Below, in pieces: positions 53,204 to 61,710 of a DNA stretch of 64,000 nucleotides. The DNA comes from Dyella jiangningensis (GTDB taxonomy: Bacteria; Pseudomonadota; Gammaproteobacteria; Xanthomonadales; Rhodanobacteraceae). The number at the start of each line of letters is the position of its first letter. The first letter of the stretch is position 1. The notes beneath the pieces are model-generated. The model had not been told where the DNA came from and ran no database searches. It saw nothing but the letters and a program-made list of their open reading frames with translations. A program made the translations under genes and the position numbers. The stretch is taken from contig NZ_NFZS01000007.1 in the NCBI RefSeq assembly GCF_003264855.1, positions 62,001 to 126,000 of the forward strand, given 5' to 3'.

Positions 53204-56200
53204 GTGAACACGATCTACAGCAAAGTCTGGAGCCACGCGCGTGGCGCCATGGTGGTGGCGTCCGAGCTGGCCAGCCGGATGGGCAAGGGCCGCGGCGCGG
53301 GATCCCGCGCGGTCGCTTCCGCAGTACTGCTTGCCGGTGTCGCGCTGAGCCCGATGGCTCAGGCCTGCGCGGGCCTCGGCTGGCCCGGCAGCGGCCTGGG
53401 GGCGACGAACGATGCGCTGACCTGCGCGTCGCTCGCGGCGACGCAAGGCAACTTGGTCAGCGCCGACAGCGTCACGACCGGCACCAACACGGCCGTTCCC
53501 GACACCACGCCCTACGTGTTGATCTCGGGCTCGAGCGCCAGCGGTCCCGTCAATGCCACGCTGGGCGGCTATGACGATGTCGCCATCGGTTCCGGCGCCA
53601 ACACGGCCGGCAGCTACGCCGTGGCCCTGGGTTCGGGCGCGACCGCCGCCACCGACTACGGCCTGGCCATGGGCTACAAGGCCAACGCCTCCGGCGCTTC
53701 CGCACTGGTGGTCGGCGCCAGCAGCACGGCCTCGGGCACCAATGCCATCGTGCTTGGCGACGGCAGTACCGCGGCGGGCAACGGCTCGATGGTGCTGGGC
53801 ACCGGCAGCCAGGCAAAGGGCAATTACGGCGTCGTGGTCGGCACCGGCGGTTATGCGGACTCGCTGTCCACCGGTGCCATCGTCATCGGCTACGGCGCCG
53901 AGGCCACCGACGGCGTCAACAGGTCCGGCGTGCTGAGCGGTTCGGTCTACAGCGTGGTGATCGGCGGTGGCGCCATCGCCTACTCCAACGCTCAGTACGG
54001 CGTGGCCATCGGCTACCAGGCCGGCCTGGCGCAGAACAGCCTCAACGCAGTCGCCATCGGTCGGCAGGCGGTCGGCTACGGTTCGGGCGCGGTGGCCGTG
54101 GGCACGGGTTCCTATGCCATCGGCTCCGGTTCCACGGCGGTGGGCGGCTGGTACGACGCCAACAACGATGGCGTGATTCCGCGCAGCTCCTCGCCGGGTG
54201 GCGAGAAGACCTGGGCCTACGGCCGCGGTTCGAGCGCCTTCGGCGGGGCATCCGTCTCCTTCGGCGACTTCGGCACGGCGCTGGGCACGCTCTCGTATGC
54301 GGGCGGCAGCCAGGTCACCGATGGCACGGACACGCTGGGCGGCTCCGTCGCGGTCGGCTACAAGTCCCGTGCTGCGGGCGACGGCACCGTCGCCGTAGGC
54401 CGCAACAGCCTGACGCAGTACGACAACGCCACGGCCGTGGGCAACAGCGCCGTCGCCTATGGACAGGACAGCGTCGCGCTCGGCCACAACGCGATCGCCG
54501 CCTACACCAACGACATGTCGCTCGGCAGCAACGCCTGGGCCGGCGGCGGCATGGGTACGCGCAACATGGCGATCGGCAACGGCGCCATCGCGGGCAACCC
54601 CAACGCCGACGTGACCGACACCTCACAGAACGTCAGCGACGCCATCGCCATTGGTGCCGCCGCGTCGGCAAGCCGCAACCAGTCCCTGGCCGTGGGCATC
54701 AACGCCATCGCCGCGGGCGAGCAGTCGGTGTCGAGCGGTTTTGGTGCGGATGCCGAAGGCGATTACTCGACCACCATCGGTTCCGGCAGCGCCGCGCTCG
54801 GCATGGGAGCGTCCGCCTTTGGTAACGGTGCCGTCGCCCTCAACGACTTCGGAACAGCGCTTGGCTATGGCAGCTTGGTCATGGCGGACAATGCCGTTGC
54901 GCTGGGTGCGTTCTCCATGGCCGATCGCGACAATGCCGTATCGGTTGGCAGCGAAGGCGCAGAGCGCCAGATCGTCCACGTTGCGGCGGGCACGGCCGAT
55001 ACCGATGCAGTCAACAAGCTGCAGATGGACCAGGCCGTTTCGGGTCTCGGCACAAGCACAGCCAGCGCGCTCGGAGGCGGCGCCGCCATGACGGCGACGG
55101 GATTGCAGGTGCCCACCTACGCGATCCAAGGAAGCAGCTATCACTCGGTTGGCGATGCGCTTACGGTGCTCGACAGCAGCGTGACATCGCTGGGCTCAGG
55201 TCTCACCCAGTTGAGTTCGCAGGTGAACGCCGTCCAGTCGAGCATGCCTCTGGGGACAGGAAATGGCCTGGCCATCGGCCATGGCAGTGTAGCAACCGAT
55301 GCGCACGACACGGCCTTGGGTGACGGTGCCTCCGTAGGTGCCGACGGAGGCTCCGCCATCGGTAACCAAGCGATCATTGGTGCCGTCGCAACGAACGCTG
55401 TCGCGTTGGGCGCAAATAGCGTCGTCTCTGCCGCGTCCGGTACATCGATCGGCAATGGTTCGCAGGTGACGGGGCAAAATGCCGTCGCGTTGGGTGCAGG
55501 TTCTATCGCGGACCAGGCGGACACCGTATCGATCGGCAACGCAATCAGCCAACGGCGGCTGACGAATATGGCCGCCGGCATTGCGGCCACCGATGGCGTC
55601 AACGTGCAACAGCTCGCTCAAGCGCTGACCGATGCGAGCGTCAATGCTGAGGCTAGCGTCGATCACCTTGGAAGTTCGTTCGCCGCAGCCCTTGGCGGCA
55701 ACGCGGTCATGGATTTGCGGAATGGCTTCGTGCTGCCTACCTATCTTGTCCAGGGCAATGCCTATAACTCGGTAGGTGACGCGTTCGCCGCCGTGGATGG
55801 CAGCCTCACCCTGCTTGGTAGCCGCATCAATGCGTTGCAGTCGACGGTTCCGACCGGCAGCGGCAACGGCATGGCCATCGGCAGTGGCAGCGTGGCGACG
55901 GATGGCCGCGATACGGCGATTGGCAAGGGCGCCACCATCGGTGCGGACGGCAGCACGGCGCTGGGCAACAACGCCACCATTTCCGCCGCGGCGACGAATG
56001 CGGTTGCCGTGGGCGCGGACACCAGCGTGGCCGCCGCTTCCGGCACGGCCATCGGCCAGGGCGCGCAGGTGACGGCGAATGCCAGCAACGCCGTGGCGCT
56101 GGGCGCAGACTCGGTGGCCAACGAGGCGGATACGGTATCGGTGGGCAACACCACGACGCAGCGCCGCGTGACCCATGTCGCTGCCGGCACCGCCGTCACC

Positions 56201-56611
56201 GATGCGGCAAACGTGGGGCAGGTGAACGAAGCCCTGGCGACGGCCAAGACCTATGCCGACGCCGGCGACCAGAAGACGCTCGATGCCGCCAAGGCGTACA
56301 CCGACCAGGCCATCGCCAACTCGGATCTGGGCAATTTCAAGAACCAGGTCAACGACCAGTTCAACAAGGTCAATCGTCGCGTGGACCGCGTCGGTGCGAT
56401 GGGTGCCGCGATGGCCCAGATGACCGCCAACACGTCCGGCCTCTCGGGCGAAAACCGGGTCGGCGTGGGCGCCGGTTCGTACAGCGGGCAGCAGGCGCTG
56501 TCGGTGGGCTACCAGCGCGCGTTCAACAACAACCGCGCCAGCATTTCGGTGGGTGCGTCGATGGCGGGCTCGGAGAGCTCGTTCGGCGTAGGTGGCGGCT
56601 TCAGCTGGTAA
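53204..56611 (+). CDS. Trimeric autotransporter adhesin (YadA/Hia type)
   Basis: 1135 residues. The GTG at 53204 follows GGGGAG and starts an extended signal peptide (MNTIYSKVWSHARGAMVVAS, ESPR type) cleaved after LSPMAQA. The head has many YadA-like SAVAIGxGA-type repeats (AIGSGA, ALGSGA, AVGTGS). Three neck/stalk connectors with HVAAGTADTDAVNK-like sequence lie near residues 594, 789 and 993, about 200 residues apart, with coiled-coil stalks between. The C-terminal ~80 residues are the YadA anchor barrel (RVDRVGAMGAAMAQMTAN, GAGSYSGQQALSVGYQRAF, FGVGGGFSW). A surface adhesin; its target is unknown. A protease gene follows by 64 bases. Confidence 0.93.
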   Translation: MNTIYSKVWSHARGAMVVASELASRMGKGRGAGSRAVASAVLLAGVALSPMAQACAGLGWPGSGLGATNDALTCASLAATQGNLVSADSVTTGTNTAVPDTTPYVLISGSSASGPVNATLGGYDDVAIGSGANTAGSYAVALGSGATAATDYGLAMGYKANASGASALVVGASSTASGTNAIVLGDGSTAAGNGSMVLGTGSQAKGNYGVVVGTGGYADSLSTGAIVIGYGAEATDGVNRSGVLSGSVYSVVIGGGAIAYSNAQYGVAIGYQAGLAQNSLNAVAIGRQAVGYGSGAVAVGTGSYAIGSGSTAVGGWYDANNDGVIPRSSSPGGEKTWAYGRGSSAFGGASVSFGDFGTALGTLSYAGGSQVTDGTDTLGGSVAVGYKSRAAGDGTVAVGRNSLTQYDNATAVGNSAVAYGQDSVALGHNAIAAYTNDMSLGSNAWAGGGMGTRNMAIGNGAIAGNPNADVTDTSQNVSDAIAIGAAASASRNQSLAVGINAIAAGEQSVSSGFGADAEGDYSTTIGSGSAALGMGASAFGNGAVALNDFGTALGYGSLVMADNAVALGAFSMADRDNAVSVGSEGAERQIVHVAAGTADTDAVNKLQMDQAVSGLGTSTASALGGGAAMTATGLQVPTYAIQGSSYHSVGDALTVLDSSVTSLGSGLTQLSSQVNAVQSSMPLGTGNGLAIGHGSVATDAHDTALGDGASVGADGGSAIGNQAIIGAVATNAVALGANSVVSAASGTSIGNGSQVTGQNAVALGAGSIADQADTVSIGNAISQRRLTNMAAGIAATDGVNVQQLAQALTDASVNAEASVDHLGSSFAAALGGNAVMDLRNGFVLPTYLVQGNAYNSVGDAFAAVDGSLTLLGSRINALQSTVPTGSGNGMAIGSGSVATDGRDTAIGKGATIGADGSTALGNNATISAAATNAVAVGADTSVAAASGTAIGQGAQVTANASNAVALGADSVANEADTVSVGNTTTQRRVTHVAAGTAVTDAANVGQVNEALATAKTYADAGDQKTLDAAKAYTDQAIANSDLGNFKNQVNDQFNKVNRRVDRVGAMGAAMAQMTANTSGLSGENRVGVGAGSYSGQQALSVGYQRAFNNNRASISVGASMAGSESSFGVGGGFSW

Positions 56612-56618
56612 GGCAGGC

Positions 56619-56643
56619 AGGAGCGCCCTGCACGGGCGCTCCT
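56619..56643. promoter_or_regulatory. Stem-loop between adhesin and protease genes
   Basis: Perfect 10-bp inverted repeat AGGAGCGCCC/GGGCGCTCCT with a 5-base loop, just after the adhesin stop. It has no following T-run, so it is not a strong terminator; it may protect the upstream mRNA or lower readthrough into the protease gene. Confidence 0.55.
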
Positions 56644-56675
56644 CGCTTCATGCGAACAACAACTCGGGGATATCC

Positions 56676-58625
56676 ATGAAACGCAACTTTCTCTGCCTGA
56701 CCGCGCTGGCCGCGGCCATCGGCTTTGCGTCGGCTCAAGCCGCCGACACCACGGTTTCCGCAGACATCGCCGCCAAGATCAACACGCGGACGATGCAGAA
56801 GACCACGCACTTCGATCGCTTCATCATTACCTACCGCAATGGCAGCGCCGAGCGCAGCAGCGCATCGGCGGCCACACAGAACGTTACCGCGGCGGCATCG
56901 CGCGCCCAGCTGCACGCCTCGGCCAACGCAATCACCGGCGCCGCGCTCGGCATCACCTGGAAGCGCAAGCTCGCCATCGGCTCGGACCTCGTGCGCACCA
57001 GCCGCAAGCTCGACCGCAACGAGGCGATGGCGCTGATGCAGCAGATTGCCTCCGATCCGGCGGTGGCAGGCGTCGAACCGGACGTGATGCTGCATGCGGT
57101 GAAGGACTATGTCGCCCCCGCAGGCGCCAGCCCGGGTGGCAGCGCACCGAACGACACCTATTTCCCGCTGCAGTGGCATATGCGCCCGGGCAACGGCACC
57201 GTCGAGAAGGTCGGCCGCGATACGACGTCCTATGCCAACTGGGGCGGCAGCGGCGCCTCGTCGGCGTGGCCCAACTACGATGGCAGCGGCGTGACGGTGG
57301 CGATCATCGATACCGGCGTCATCCATCACGGCGACCTCAACGAGGGTTATGCCGGCGCCGGTTACGACATGATCAACGACGCGCTCGTCTCGGGCCGCAC
57401 CACCGACGGGCGCGCGCCCGGCGGCTGGGATCTGGGCGACTGGACCAACGCCGAGCCGTACATCACCCAGTGCCTCGACGGCAACGCCAGCGCGGGCGAA
57501 GCCAGCAGCTGGCATGGCAGCCACGTGTTCGGCAACATCGCCGCGATCAACAACAACGGCACCGGCGTGGACGGCATCGCCACCAACGCCAAGGTCATCC
57601 CGATCCGCGCGCTGGGCCATTGCGGCGGCTACACCTCCGATATCGCCGACTCCATCACCTGGGCGTCCGGTGGACACGTGGATGGCATTCCCGACAACCC
57701 GAATCCCGCGCAGGTCATCAGCATGAGCCTGGGTGGTGATGGCACCTGCGCGGCGAGCGACGTCAGCGGTACGGCGATCGCCGGTGCCATCGCACGCGGC
57801 GCCACGGTGGTCGTGGCGGCGGGCAACGACAGCCAGGATGCTGCCAACCACACGCCGGCCAGCTGCCCGGGCGTGGTCACGGTGGCTTCGGTCGGCATCA
57901 CCGGCAAGCGCGCGTTCTATTCCAACTACGGCAGCACGGTCACCATTGCGGCGCCAGGCGGCGGCATCTATGCCAACGACGCCAACACCGGTGCACAGGT
58001 GGACGCGGGCTTCGTGTGGTCCACGGTGAACTCGAGCGCGACTACCGAGAGCCAGGGCAATCCCGTGATCGGCGGCATGGCCGGCACGTCGCAGGCCACG
58101 CCCCACGTGAGCGGCATCGTCGCGCTGATGATCGAGGCGGTGAAAGAGGCGGGCCACGCCACGCTCACGCCGGACCAGATCCGCCTGGCGCTGATGAACT
58201 CGGCACGCAACTTCCCCAATACGCCGGACCACCCGATCGGCGCAGGTATCGTCGACGCCAACTCCGCCATCGCCGCCGCGGTGAACTACAACTCGGTGGC
58301 GCCATCCATCCCGTTGACCTCGGGTGTTGCCGTCACCGCCAGCGGCAAGGCCGGTGACGCGATCCTCTACCGCATCGACGTACCGGGTGGCGCCACCAAC
58401 CTCACCATCCGCACGATGGGCGGCACGGGCGACGTGTCGTTGTTTGCCAAGCGCGCCAACCCGCCGTCCAGCGATGGTGGCAACGCGGACTTCAAATCAG
58501 TGAAGCCGGGCAACAGCGAATCGATCGTGCAGACGACCGTGGCAGCCGGCTCCTGGTATGTGCTGGTGGTTGGCGTGAAGGATTTCGCCAACGTGCAGGT
58601 GCTCGCCAGCTACACGGCGCACTGA
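56676..58625 (+). CDS. Secreted S8 family subtilisin-like serine protease
   Basis: 649 residues. Signal peptide (LTALAAAIGFASAQA), an N-terminal propeptide (about 24-150), the subtilase catalytic domain with Asp212 (AIIDTGVIHHGD), His280 (SSWHGSHVFGNI), oxyanion Asn384 (VAAGNDSQDA) and Ser472 (MAGTSQATPHVSG), and a C-terminal PPC-type beta domain (about 560-649). ATG at 56676 with GGGGATA upstream. Lies 64 bases after the adhesin gene on the same strand, probably in the same transcript, which suggests it processes surface proteins or cooperates in colonisation. Confidence 0.93.
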   Translation: MKRNFLCLTALAAAIGFASAQAADTTVSADIAAKINTRTMQKTTHFDRFIITYRNGSAERSSASAATQNVTAAASRAQLHASANAITGAALGITWKRKLAIGSDLVRTSRKLDRNEAMALMQQIASDPAVAGVEPDVMLHAVKDYVAPAGASPGGSAPNDTYFPLQWHMRPGNGTVEKVGRDTTSYANWGGSGASSAWPNYDGSGVTVAIIDTGVIHHGDLNEGYAGAGYDMINDALVSGRTTDGRAPGGWDLGDWTNAEPYITQCLDGNASAGEASSWHGSHVFGNIAAINNNGTGVDGIATNAKVIPIRALGHCGGYTSDIADSITWASGGHVDGIPDNPNPAQVISMSLGGDGTCAASDVSGTAIAGAIARGATVVVAAGNDSQDAANHTPASCPGVVTVASVGITGKRAFYSNYGSTVTIAAPGGGIYANDANTGAQVDAGFVWSTVNSSATTESQGNPVIGGMAGTSQATPHVSGIVALMIEAVKEAGHATLTPDQIRLALMNSARNFPNTPDHPIGAGIVDANSAIAAAVNYNSVAPSIPLTSGVAVTASGKAGDAILYRIDVPGGATNLTIRTMGGTGDVSLFAKRANPPSSDGGNADFKSVKPGNSESIVQTTVAAGSWYVLVVGVKDFANVQVLASYTAH

Positions 58626-58655
58626 GGTCGGAAGCTACATCCATCCCGCAGTATT

Positions 58656-58690
58656 GGCCCCGGTCCGGAGACGGACCGGGGCCTTTTTTT
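58656..58690 (+). terminator. Rho-independent terminator after the subtilase gene
   Basis: An 11-bp stem (GGCCCCGGTCC/GGACCGGGGCC) with a 6-base loop followed by seven T. It lies about 30 bases after the stop and ends the adhesin-protease transcript. Confidence 0.93.
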
Positions 58691-59031
58691 ATCTGCGATC
58701 GGACGTCCAGACGTCCCTGTCGACGAGGTTTCGAAGGCGAGGCACGGTCGCGTGAAGGAATCGTCAGCTTGACGCATCGCAACCTTTGGTTGCGCTCGAT
58801 GGACATACCGTCAGGCGCATCGATGACTGTTCAAGGCGCTGGCACGCGCCATGCACGTTGGATTGACGGGTCTCATGCCTAAATGACAAGGCTCTGACTG
58901 TTTCGCCCCGCAAGTGAGGCAAATCCGGTATCGGGTCTTGTCGGGTTCGTCGTGGCTGCCGACGACTGAAGATCGCGCGGCGGTTACCGCGAATACGTTG
59001 GTTGACGATCGCTCCTATCGGGGGCAACACC
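58691..59031. other. Intergenic region upstream of the SphA-like gene; no gene seen
   Basis: About 340 bases. Tandem 8-mers GGACGTCC-AGACGTCC at 58701-58716 and a weak GTGAAGGAATCGTCA resemblance to the CGGTGAG sites near 58752. It should hold the promoter for the gene at 59032. No repeat family or ORF seen. Confidence 0.4.
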
Positions 59032-59991
59032 ATGTCATCGAACGTACTTGGGGCGGTCGCAGTGTCGTTGCTGGCCCTGGCCACGGCGATGCCTGCGCTG
59101 GCCGCCGATCAGGATGCCGACGGACCCGGCACGGCCGGGTCGGTTTTGCCCTATGCGAGCACCCTGTCTTTACGCGCGCCTCTGGGCAGCGCCAGCACCG
59201 TGACCTACGCGCCGGCATCCCTGTCGTCGACGAGTGCATCCGCCCAGCCGACCCTGGTTGCCATGGGCGTGGCGGATGCACGCATGTTTCCGAACGCGGG
59301 TTACCTGCAGGTGTCGTCCAGGACACTCGGGCGATGGACATTCGCGTCCGCGGTCGCTGTTCCGGATACCGCTCCACTGGCGGCTACCACGGGAATGCCT
59401 GCCGCGTGGAACATGCCACGCTGGTCGGACGTCGACGATCCGACGGTCGTCGACTTCACGCCATTCGCGGCGAGCTATCGCATCAGCGCGACCGATCGTG
59501 TCGCGGTGTCGATGCAGATGAGCATGCGCAATCAGCCTTCGCGCAGCGCGCGCCTGATCGCTGCCAGCGCGAACATCTGGACGCTGACGCCCAAGGTCGC
59601 CTACACCAAGGTCATGCCGGCGTCCGAAGCGGACGCGTCGACCGTGGTTGCCTTGGGCAGTTTTTCGCGAACGGCGGTGGCCGGTTACCAGAACGTCGCG
59701 GTCGGCCGCATCGAGGCGCTCGTGATGCGCCGCAACGCCAGCGGCTGGGGCTACGGTGGCGTGGCCGCGTTGATCGAGCAGCCCTACATGGACTTCAACC
59801 CGGCGGCGGGAAAGCCTCCCGGAACCGACGTGAATACGGGACTCGCCATGGGCGTGGGCCCGCAGGTCAGCTGGAGCAGCCGCTGGCTGGGCAGCGGCAT
59901 CGAGTTCCAGTGTCGATGGATCTATGAGTTCCGCTCGCCGAACGGACACGCCGACCAGCCCATGCTGCTGTCGGCCACGCTACATCTGTAG
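59032..59991 (+). CDS. Secreted outer-membrane protein, SphA/MetA-pathway-like
   Basis: 319 residues. Signal peptide SLLALATAMPALA; ATG at 59032 with GGGGG upstream. The mature part looks like an outer-membrane beta barrel: alternating amphipathic strands, TDRVAVSMQMSMRNQ, WTLTPKVAYTKVMPASEAD, NVAVGRIEALVMRRN, GMGVGPQVSW-type closing strands and the aromatic end LLSATLHL. It resembles the SphA/phenol-degradation (meta-pathway) outer-membrane family, a weak call. Its role here is unknown; alone after the adhesin-protease operon. Confidence 0.6.
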   Translation: MSSNVLGAVAVSLLALATAMPALAADQDADGPGTAGSVLPYASTLSLRAPLGSASTVTYAPASLSSTSASAQPTLVAMGVADARMFPNAGYLQVSSRTLGRWTFASAVAVPDTAPLAATTGMPAAWNMPRWSDVDDPTVVDFTPFAASYRISATDRVAVSMQMSMRNQPSRSARLIAASANIWTLTPKVAYTKVMPASEADASTVVALGSFSRTAVAGYQNVAVGRIEALVMRRNASGWGYGGVAALIEQPYMDFNPAAGKPPGTDVNTGLAMGVGPQVSWSSRWLGSGIEFQCRWIYEFRSPNGHADQPMLLSATLHL

Positions 59992-60021
59992 AGCGGCTCG
60001 ACGCCATCCCCGGCGCTCAGA

Positions 60022-60852
60022 TCAGCCGTAGCGCTGACGCAGTTCGAGGTAGACCGGATCGGTGTCAGGTCGCTTGCCGTGCCACAGCTCGAAGGCATCG
60101 GCAGCCGTTTCCACCAGCATGCCGAGGCCGTCGAACGCATAGCGCGCGTCGGCCGTGCGCGCCCAGGCGAGGAAGTCGGTCGCGGCCTTGCCATAGGACA
60201 GGTCGTAGCACAGGGCACGATTGCCGACGATGGCGAAGGGCAGGTCGAGCGACTTCCCCAGCACGCCCGCGGAAGTCGCGTTGACGATCAGGTCGAAGGC
60301 GCCGAGGTCGGCCAGGTCTTCCCAATAGCGCGTGTGCGCACGGGCCGGATCGCCGATGGCGTCGGCCAGCGCATCGGCCGTTTCCGGCGTGCGATTGACG
60401 ATGGTGAGTGTTTCCACACCGGCATCGAGCAGCGCCCAGGCCGCGCCGTGAGCGGCACCGCCCGCACCCAACAGAAGGGCCGTGTGGCCGCGCAGATCCA
60501 CCTGATGGCGCTCGGTGATGTCGCGCACCATGCCGTCGCCGTCGGTGTTGTGGGCCGCAAGGCGGCCTTCAGGCAGCAAGGTCAACACGTTGGCACTTCC
60601 GGCGCGCTGTGCGGCTGCGCTGCGTTCGTCCGCCAGTTCGAAGGCAGCGGCTTTGTGCGGAAGCGTGACGTTGGCGCCGCGGCCGCCTGCCTGGAAGAAC
60701 TGGCGAACGGCGGAAGCAAAGTCCGCGGGCGCGGCGTCGATGGTGCGGTATTCCAGTTCCAGGCCGAACTGGCGCGCGAAGGCCTGGTGGATCTGCGGCG
60801 ACAGCGAATGGCTGATGGGGTGGCCAAACACCGCGAACTGTCCTGCACTCAT
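60022..60852 (-). CDS. aroE: Shikimate dehydrogenase
   Basis: 276 residues. It reduces 3-dehydroshikimate to shikimate with NADPH in aromatic amino acid synthesis. Shikimate-binding Ser15/Ser17 in HPISHSLSP, catalytic Lys67 in NVTLPHK and Asp104 in NTDGDG, and the nucleotide-binding GAGGAAHG (129-136) with VNRT. AGGAG precedes the ATG at 60852. Convergent with the outer-membrane gene. Confidence 0.95.
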   Translation of the reverse strand: MSAGQFAVFGHPISHSLSPQIHQAFARQFGLELEYRTIDAAPADFASAVRQFFQAGGRGANVTLPHKAAAFELADERSAAAQRAGSANVLTLLPEGRLAAHNTDGDGMVRDITERHQVDLRGHTALLLGAGGAAHGAAWALLDAGVETLTIVNRTPETADALADAIGDPARAHTRYWEDLADLGAFDLIVNATSAGVLGKSLDLPFAIVGNRALCYDLSYGKAATDFLAWARTADARYAFDGLGMLVETAADAFELWHGKRPDTDPVYLELRQRYG

Positions 60853-61016
60853 GCGAACTCCTGATGGCTTCGATGCCCTTCCGGCGGCGGAAGGGTCGCC
60901 CATTTTAGCGACACCAGCCTGTCTCGGTGCCTGCGGATAGGGGTCGCGGTTGCCATCGCAGGTTTTGAGATGAGCACCGTGCAGGCTTCGCCCATCGACA
61001 CCACGGACCGAAGACC

Positions 61017-61271
61017 ATGCGCCCGAATGCTTCCACCACCCGTCACGAACGCCTGCTCGGCGCGGCCCTGCTGTGGCTGCTGGCCGGCACCGTGCTGCTG
61101 GTTACCACGTTGGCGCCGGCGCACACCGATGACCTGGGCTGGACGCCGGCCTTCTGGCTGATGGGCGCGCCCCTGGCGCTGCTGCTGGCGCTCGAACCGG
61201 CCTTGCCGCGGCAACTGCTGCGCGCCCTGCGCCCGCGCCGCCGCCGCAACGCGTCGTTGATCTGGAACTGA
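61017..61271 (+). CDS. Small membrane protein (84 aa), unknown
   Basis: Two hydrophobic helices (LLGAALLWLLAGTVLLVTTLAP and FWLMGAPLALLLALEPAL) followed by a strongly basic tail (LLRALRPRRRRNASLIWN). This is a positive-inside topology for a small inner-membrane protein. No family recognised. Divergent from aroE with about 160 bases between. Support is by composition and topology only. Confidence 0.55.
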   Translation: MRPNASTTRHERLLGAALLWLLAGTVLLVTTLAPAHTDDLGWTPAFWLMGAPLALLLALEPALPRQLLRALRPRRRRNASLIWN

Positions 61272-61302
61272 ATTCACCTGGCAGTGGATGCCGCGGTGCG
61301 GA

Positions 61303-61550
61303 GCACCGCGACGTGGGACGTCCGGCGATGGCTTGGGATAGCGGGCACCTTCGCAGGAACGGCGCAACGGAATGCGCCGCATGACGGCAGTCCAGGGAAG
61401 GGCTGCCGGAATAACCCCCACTCACCGCATTCTTGCCGGAACGCCAGCACTGCTCCTACAAGGGAGGCAACCATGTGGCGATGTGGACGTCTTGCGATAG
61501 ACGGATGGCGGCACCTTCGCAGTGATGGCGCACCGGCAGTCCCGGGCTGA
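61303..61550. repeat. Degenerate direct repeat
   Basis: Two copies (about 61303-61400 and 61474-61550) share GTGG-GACGTC, GCGATAG/GCGATGG, GGCACCTTCGCAG, ATGGCGCA-like and GGCAGTCC-type words. Highly diverged, no ORF. Not related to the REP families elsewhere. Confidence 0.35.
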
Positions 61551-61586
61551 CTTAGCACTCTCTCGCGAGAACGCGCCATCGCTTTC

Positions 61587-61692
61587 TGTAGGAGCGCACC
61601 CAGTGCGCGAAAAGCCTACAGGGCGATGACGCGACAACCGAATGAAGAGGCACCAGCGCAACGCCGCGGTCGCGCACGGGGTGCGCTCCTAC
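61587..61692. repeat. REP-element inverted pair
   Basis: Left element TGTAGGAGCGCACCCAGTGC from 61587; right element ends at 61692 (GCGGTCGCGCACGGGGTGCG, one core change). Both flank an about 50-base spacer between convergent genes, as at 28532. Confidence 0.75.
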
Positions 61693-61710
61693 CGTGAAGG
61701 CGTCTCGTCG

